Shown here piece by piece: positions 60,672 through 64,000 of a DNA stretch of 64,000 nt (the stretch's first letter is position 1; every line of letters starts with the position of its first letter). Origin of the DNA: Glaciimonas sp. PCH181 (GTDB lineage Bacteria > Pseudomonadota > Gammaproteobacteria > Burkholderiales > Burkholderiaceae_D); NCBI RefSeq assembly GCF_003056055.1, contig NZ_PYFP01000002.1, positions 620,001-684,000 on the forward strand, written 5' to 3'. Made by a program: the position numbers and the translations under genes. A model generated the notes under the pieces. The model was not told the origin of the DNA, did no database searches, and worked only from the letters and a program-made list of their open reading frames with translations.

Positions 60672-60969
60672 TGAGCCTCCCGAGCTGAGTTGACAGACGC
60701 GCATTGCGCCTGTTGTTAATAACTAATAATAAGGACTAAAAAAACCACACCGCCAACGCCACTACGATTGCTACATATCATCACCAAACTAATGCTGATG
60801 CCATGCCACACGCAAACGCAAAATCCAACTGACGCTTGCGTCAAACTTGATCAATTTCAAATAAGGGGGCTGTCCTCAGGCCCATACAACATGAATACCA
60901 AAACCTTCTTAGTTATGCAGCCTAGGCACCTGGAACAGCTAAAGGAGAAATTGCGTTTAAGATCATAAA

Positions 60970-60985
60970 ACACTAGATATAGTTT
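60970..60985 (-). promoter_or_regulatory. NrdR box 1
   Basis: ACACTAGATATAGTTT differs from the NrdR consensus (ACACnATATATnGTGT) at few positions. It is about 14 bases downstream of the predicted transcription start of nrdA. Confidence 0.65.
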
Positions 60986-60999
60986 TTAGATCGTTGTTT

Positions 61000-61015
61000 G
61001 CACTAATTGTAGTAC
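61000..61015 (-). promoter_or_regulatory. NrdR box 2
   Basis: GCACTAATTGTAGTAC keeps the CACTA and TAGT half-site cores. The two boxes are 14 bases apart (start-to-start 30, about three helical turns), the typical arrangement of NrdR site pairs. This box overlaps the -10 element. Confidence 0.6.
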
Positions 61016-61034
61016 CTAGCGAGTACAGACGCAA
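61006..61034 (-). promoter_or_regulatory. candidate nrdAB promoter
   Basis: On the minus strand TTGCGT (61029-61034), a 17-base spacer and TACAAT (61006-61011). Transcription would start near 60999, leaving a leader of about 330 bases before nrdA that holds no recognisable gene. Confidence 0.5.
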
Positions 61035-61098
61035 TGCTTAAAGAGAGGGATCGATATAATCTTTTTTGCTAAGAAAAATCAAAATTCCATTGACTTTT

Positions 61099-61812
61099 CT
61101 AGGTGCCGCACGGGAAGCGCAATGTCGGGTTGGTGAGTGCTCGCAGGCGCGTATCGACGCAACCTTGCTGGTACAGGTGCCAGTCGAAAAAAGGCCCTGG
61201 ATCGGTTTTTCTGCCCGGTGCAATATGTTCATGCCCGCATACTGCCAACAGATGATGGCGCGACAGCAATGCGTCCGTCATCGCGCAAAGAGACTGGTAC
61301 TGCGGCATGGTAAAAGGCGTGAAATCAGTCCCTTCGAGTTCAATCCCGATCGAAAAGTCATTGCAGCGCTGACGTTCGCCAAATGTCGATACGCCAGCGT
61401 GCCAGGCCCTATCGTTAGTCGATACAAACTGCATCACGCTGCCGTCGCGACGAATCAGAAAGTGGGCAGACACCCGTAACGACCGCAACTGTTCAAAATA
61501 CGGATCGGCATCGTAATCCAGAGAATTGCCAAATAAATCAGCAATAAACGGTCCGCCAAATTGACCGGGCGGCAAACTGATGTTGTGGATCACTAGCAGA
61601 TCAATACCGCTGCCTTCTGGCCGGGCATCGCAATTCGGCGAGCGCAGATGACGCACTTCGGGCGCATCCTTCGCGCCGCTTTCCGCTACGCACCAGCCAT
61701 CTTCGCCAATCTGAAAAACGGGCGTAACTGGCTGGACGAAGGTTGCCTCGGCAGCCGCAACGGCACCTTCAGCAGCGGTGACCACGGCGATCTTTGGTAC
61801 GTTATCCGTCAT
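61099..61812 (-). CDS. ampD: 1,6-anhydro-N-acetylmuramyl-L-alanine amidase AmpD
   Basis: 237 residues. Cytoplasmic zinc amidase of peptidoglycan recycling; its loss induces AmpC-type beta-lactamase in other species. Zinc ligands His76 (VIHNIS), His194 (CGHEHIAPGRKTDPG) and Asp204, with NDFSIGIELEGTD in between. It has an N-terminal extension of about 35 residues before the usual start; the ATG at 61812 fits the frame and the pilR-ampD gap. Confidence 0.92.
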   Translation of the reverse strand: MTDNVPKIAVVTAAEGAVAAAEATFVQPVTPVFQIGEDGWCVAESGAKDAPEVRHLRSPNCDARPEGSGIDLLVIHNISLPPGQFGGPFIADLFGNSLDYDADPYFEQLRSLRVSAHFLIRRDGSVMQFVSTNDRAWHAGVSTFGERQRCNDFSIGIELEGTDFTPFTMPQYQSLCAMTDALLSRHHLLAVCGHEHIAPGRKTDPGPFFDWHLYQQGCVDTRLRALTNPTLRFPCGT

Positions 61813-61823
61813 CGCGAATACTC

Positions 61824-63341
61824 TTAATCCTGTTCATGGATCGATAATCTTTGCATCCGATAACGCAATTGCCGAAAACTTATGCCCAACAATTCCGCTG
61901 CTTTGGTGCGATTGAATTGCGTTCGCGCCAATGCTTGTCGAATAATATTACGCTCAACATCGTCGAGATGCATGGGTAACGACGGCGGCAACGCAGGATT
62001 AGCTTCGGCGGTAACAGAGGGATCGCTGACAAATTTTTCTGCCATTGCCATGATTGAGGCAACCGCGGCCGCCGATTCCTCTGGGCCGATTGGCTCTTTG
62101 GGTTCATTCAGATCGGCTGCAAGATTCTGCTCAGGCTGAAGTAAGCCCGTTACTTTCAATGCCAGATCAAACACTTCGATCTGACCATCGTTAGCAAAAG
62201 CCAATGCCCGCTCAAGAATATTTTCAAGTTCACGGACGTTGCCCGGAAAGCTATAAGTACGTAAGGCTTGCAATGCCGAGGGGGTCAATGACATCGAGGT
62301 CAAATGGGGATCGGGGATCGCCAGACGCGCCAAAATAACCTCCGCCAGCAAACCGATATCCTCCAACCGCTCGCGCAAAGGTGGCAATCGCAATTCAATC
62401 ACGTTTAAACGGTAATACAAATCCTGCCGGAATTTGCCTTTCTCCACGCATTCCGCCAGATTTTGATGCGTTGCGCTGACCAACCGCACATCTACAACCT
62501 CTTCCGTCGTCGCGCCGACTTTGCGGACCCGGCGCTCTTGAATTGCGCGCAGCAATTTAACTTGCATTGCCAGCGGCAAATCGGCCACCTCGTCGAGCAG
62601 CAACGTCCCGCCGTTAGCAGCCTGAAAAAAGCCATCCCGATCGTCTGCGGCACCGGTAAAAGCGCCTTTGCGATAGCCGAAAAACTCCGCCTCCATCAAA
62701 TTCTCGGGGATGGCACCGCAATTGACTGCAATAAAAGGTTTGTCGGCACGCGGACTGAGCGCGTGTAAATCGCGGGCAGCCAATTCTTTGCCGCTGCCGG
62801 ATTCGCCGCTAATCGCAATCGGCGCCATACTGCGCGCTAATCTGGCAATCTGCGCACGCAAATCCTGCATCGCCGCAGAAGTGCCGATCAGCCGTAACGG
62901 CTGCGCCCCTACCTTACTATCCGTAGCGCTATTGCGCGATGACAGCCCTGCGTGGGAAGGACTGCGCTCCGGCACGTTCATACGTAATGCCGACTGCACC
63001 ATTAAACGTAGCTGATCCAGCGCAACAGGCTTGGATAAATAGTCGAATGCCCCCGCCTTCAAGGCCATCACGGCGTTATCGGCGCTACCGAAGGCGGTAA
63101 TCACCGCTATCGGTGTCATTTTGCAACTGGCAACAACTTCGTGCACCAGTTCAATACCAAGGCCGTCGAGCAGTCGCATGTCGGTAAGTACAAGGGCGTA
63201 TTCGCGCTGCGACAGAAATTGCCGGGCTGTTGCCAGCGAATCAGCACTATCGACATCCAAACCCATTTTGACTAAGGCGATTTCCAGTAATTCGCGTAAA
63301 TGCGCCTCGTCATCGACGACCAGAATACGGGGTGAAGTCAT
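61824..63341 (-). CDS. pilR: sigma-54-dependent response regulator PilR
   Basis: 505 residues. Receiver domain with phospho-acceptor Asp54 (LVLTDMRL) and Lys in YLSKPVAL; AAA+ sigma-54 interaction domain with Walker A GESGSGKELAAR, GAFTGA in RKGAFTGAADDRDGF, and Walker B LLLDEVADLP; C-terminal Fis-type helix-turn-helix. The length, and the kinase next door, fit PilR, activator of type IV pilus pilin genes. The pilin genes are not in the window. Confidence 0.9.
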   Translation of the reverse strand: MTSPRILVVDDEAHLRELLEIALVKMGLDVDSADSLATARQFLSQREYALVLTDMRLLDGLGIELVHEVVASCKMTPIAVITAFGSADNAVMALKAGAFDYLSKPVALDQLRLMVQSALRMNVPERSPSHAGLSSRNSATDSKVGAQPLRLIGTSAAMQDLRAQIARLARSMAPIAISGESGSGKELAARDLHALSPRADKPFIAVNCGAIPENLMEAEFFGYRKGAFTGAADDRDGFFQAANGGTLLLDEVADLPLAMQVKLLRAIQERRVRKVGATTEEVVDVRLVSATHQNLAECVEKGKFRQDLYYRLNVIELRLPPLRERLEDIGLLAEVILARLAIPDPHLTSMSLTPSALQALRTYSFPGNVRELENILERALAFANDGQIEVFDLALKVTGLLQPEQNLAADLNEPKEPIGPEESAAAVASIMAMAEKFVSDPSVTAEANPALPPSLPMHLDDVERNIIRQALARTQFNRTKAAELLGISFRQLRYRMQRLSIHEQD

Positions 63342-63370
63342 GGCAACAATCTTTTCCGGTCAACTAACAT

Positions 63371-64000
63371 TTAAAGTGGCCCACGAGCAGCAAACGCGAT
63401 AACAAAACGTCCGGTGAGATGCTCGTGCGCTTCATGACGATATTCATAGTCCAGCTTTGCAGCGTTATTCAAACACAACTCGCGTGCCAAAAATAGTCCA
63501 AGGCCGGTTCCTTTATTAGAGGTCGTATAAAACGGCTCAAATAAATGCAGGCGAATTGCCGGGGTAATCGGCTGGCCATCGTCCTGTACGTGCAGCTCCA
63601 GACCGCCCGCCGCATTGGTGGTAACCAGCAAACGGATGCTGTTGGCCTCGCCGCTGGCGTAGCGCAGTGCATTCGACAATAAGTTAACCACGACCTCACG
63701 CAAATGTAACGCATCAAACCACACGCGATGTTGGTCAGTCGCCGGGATCAGCAATTGCAGCACCCCAGCCTTTATCAGGTTAGTTTGCTGAAATTCTTCA
63801 GCGATCTCAGCGACCAGTGGAGCCAACAGGATAGGCGCAGTTTGTCGTTGCGCCTTACGCGATAGCGACAGAATATCTTCGATCATACGATTAAGCCGCG
63901 CCACATTATCCTCAATAATGTTGAGCAGACGTACTTGCGTCGGACTGACGGCTTCTTCGATCAACAAGGTCGCAGCATAAGAAATGGACGACAGCGGATT
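63371..64000 (-). CDS. pilS: sensor histidine kinase PilS (partial, C-terminal)
   Basis: Runs off the right edge; the frame is open to 64000. The visible end starts at NPLSSISYAATLLIEEA, the part of the H-box just after the phospho-acceptor His, which lies beyond the window. It includes the dimerisation helix, the N-box LLSNALRYASGEAN, and the G-boxes QDDGQPITP and GTGLGLFLARELC. Partner of pilR, which starts 29 bases downstream. Confidence 0.9.
   Translation of the reverse strand, partial: NPLSSISYAATLLIEEAVSPTQVRLLNIIEDNVARLNRMIEDILSLSRKAQRQTAPILLAPLVAEIAEEFQQTNLIKAGVLQLLIPATDQHRVWFDALHLREVVVNLLSNALRYASGEANSIRLLVTTNAAGGLELHVQDDGQPITPAIRLHLFEPFYTTSNKGTGLGLFLARELCLNNAAKLDYEYRHEAHEHLTGRFVIAFAARGPL

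Overview
The window is an ordinary stretch of core chromosome from a betaproteobacterium. The gene content and order fit the Burkholderiales, most likely Oxalobacteraceae (Collimonas, Glaciimonas or Herminiimonas type). Grounds: the chain recN-nadK-hrcA-fur-bamE-dapB, hemH-grpE-dnaK-dnaJ, hda-HAD-pcnB-folK-dNK-panB, hemP-bfd-tonB-exbBD, a lysine/alanine/proline-rich H1-like protein, and class Ia nrdAB next to ampD-pilRS. This placement is inference from memory of gene order; no search was run. I saw no tRNA, rRNA, CRISPR array, insertion sequence or prophage.

Layout. (1) 1-6534, minus strand: a fatty-acid beta-oxidation operon (TetR regulator, acyl-CoA dehydrogenase, FadN-type two-domain protein, thiolase, enoyl-CoA hydratase cut by the window edge). 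(2) 6.7-8.5 kb: Tim44-like membrane protein and a small exported protein. (3) 8.9-13.8 kb: OmpR-type two-component system followed by a two-part Na+/solute symporter. (4) 14.0-19.0 kb: a cupin gene, then a compact cluster of circularly permuted ATP-grasp protein, alpha-E protein, transglutaminase-like protease and the Anbu proteasome-like peptidase, with dyad symmetries in front of the first and last genes. This is the least understood system in the window. (5) 19.0-27.3 kb: purM, an AI-2E-family permease, hda, HAD phosphatase, pcnB, folK, deoxynucleoside kinase, panB, carbonic anhydrase. (6) 27.5-38.6 kb: heat-shock and housekeeping genes (dnaJ, dnaK, grpE, hemH, recN, nadK, HAD, hrcA, fur). 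The grpE operon has a near-perfect sigma-32 promoter, and grpE itself has an apparent frameshift at an A7 run near its start. (7) 38.6-49.9 kb: bamE, dapB, a first exbB/exbD pair, leuS, lptE, holA, proA, a HemJ/CopD-like protein, a DsbA-like isomerase, an RlmL-like methyltransferase. (8) 50.1-54.0 kb: an iron block, hemP behind a Fur-box promoter, then bfd, tonB, a second exbB/exbD pair and bacterioferritin. (9) 54.3-64.0 kb, minus strand: YggT, H1-like protein, nrdB, nrdA (tandem NrdR boxes upstream), ampD, pilR and the start of pilS.

How the parts connect: the fad operon feeds acyl-CoA degradation under its own TetR repressor. The stress block couples sigma-32, HrcA and chaperones. fur lies about 12 kb from the hemP-tonB block that it probably represses. 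Ribonucleotide reductase has NrdR-type control. Most genes are conserved and easily named. The points worth a second look are the Anbu cluster and its dyads, the grpE frameshift, an EF-hand-like loop in the symporter, an inverted-repeat-bounded element before pcnB, a 30-residue membrane-protein ORF beside hemH, and several unusual hairpins.
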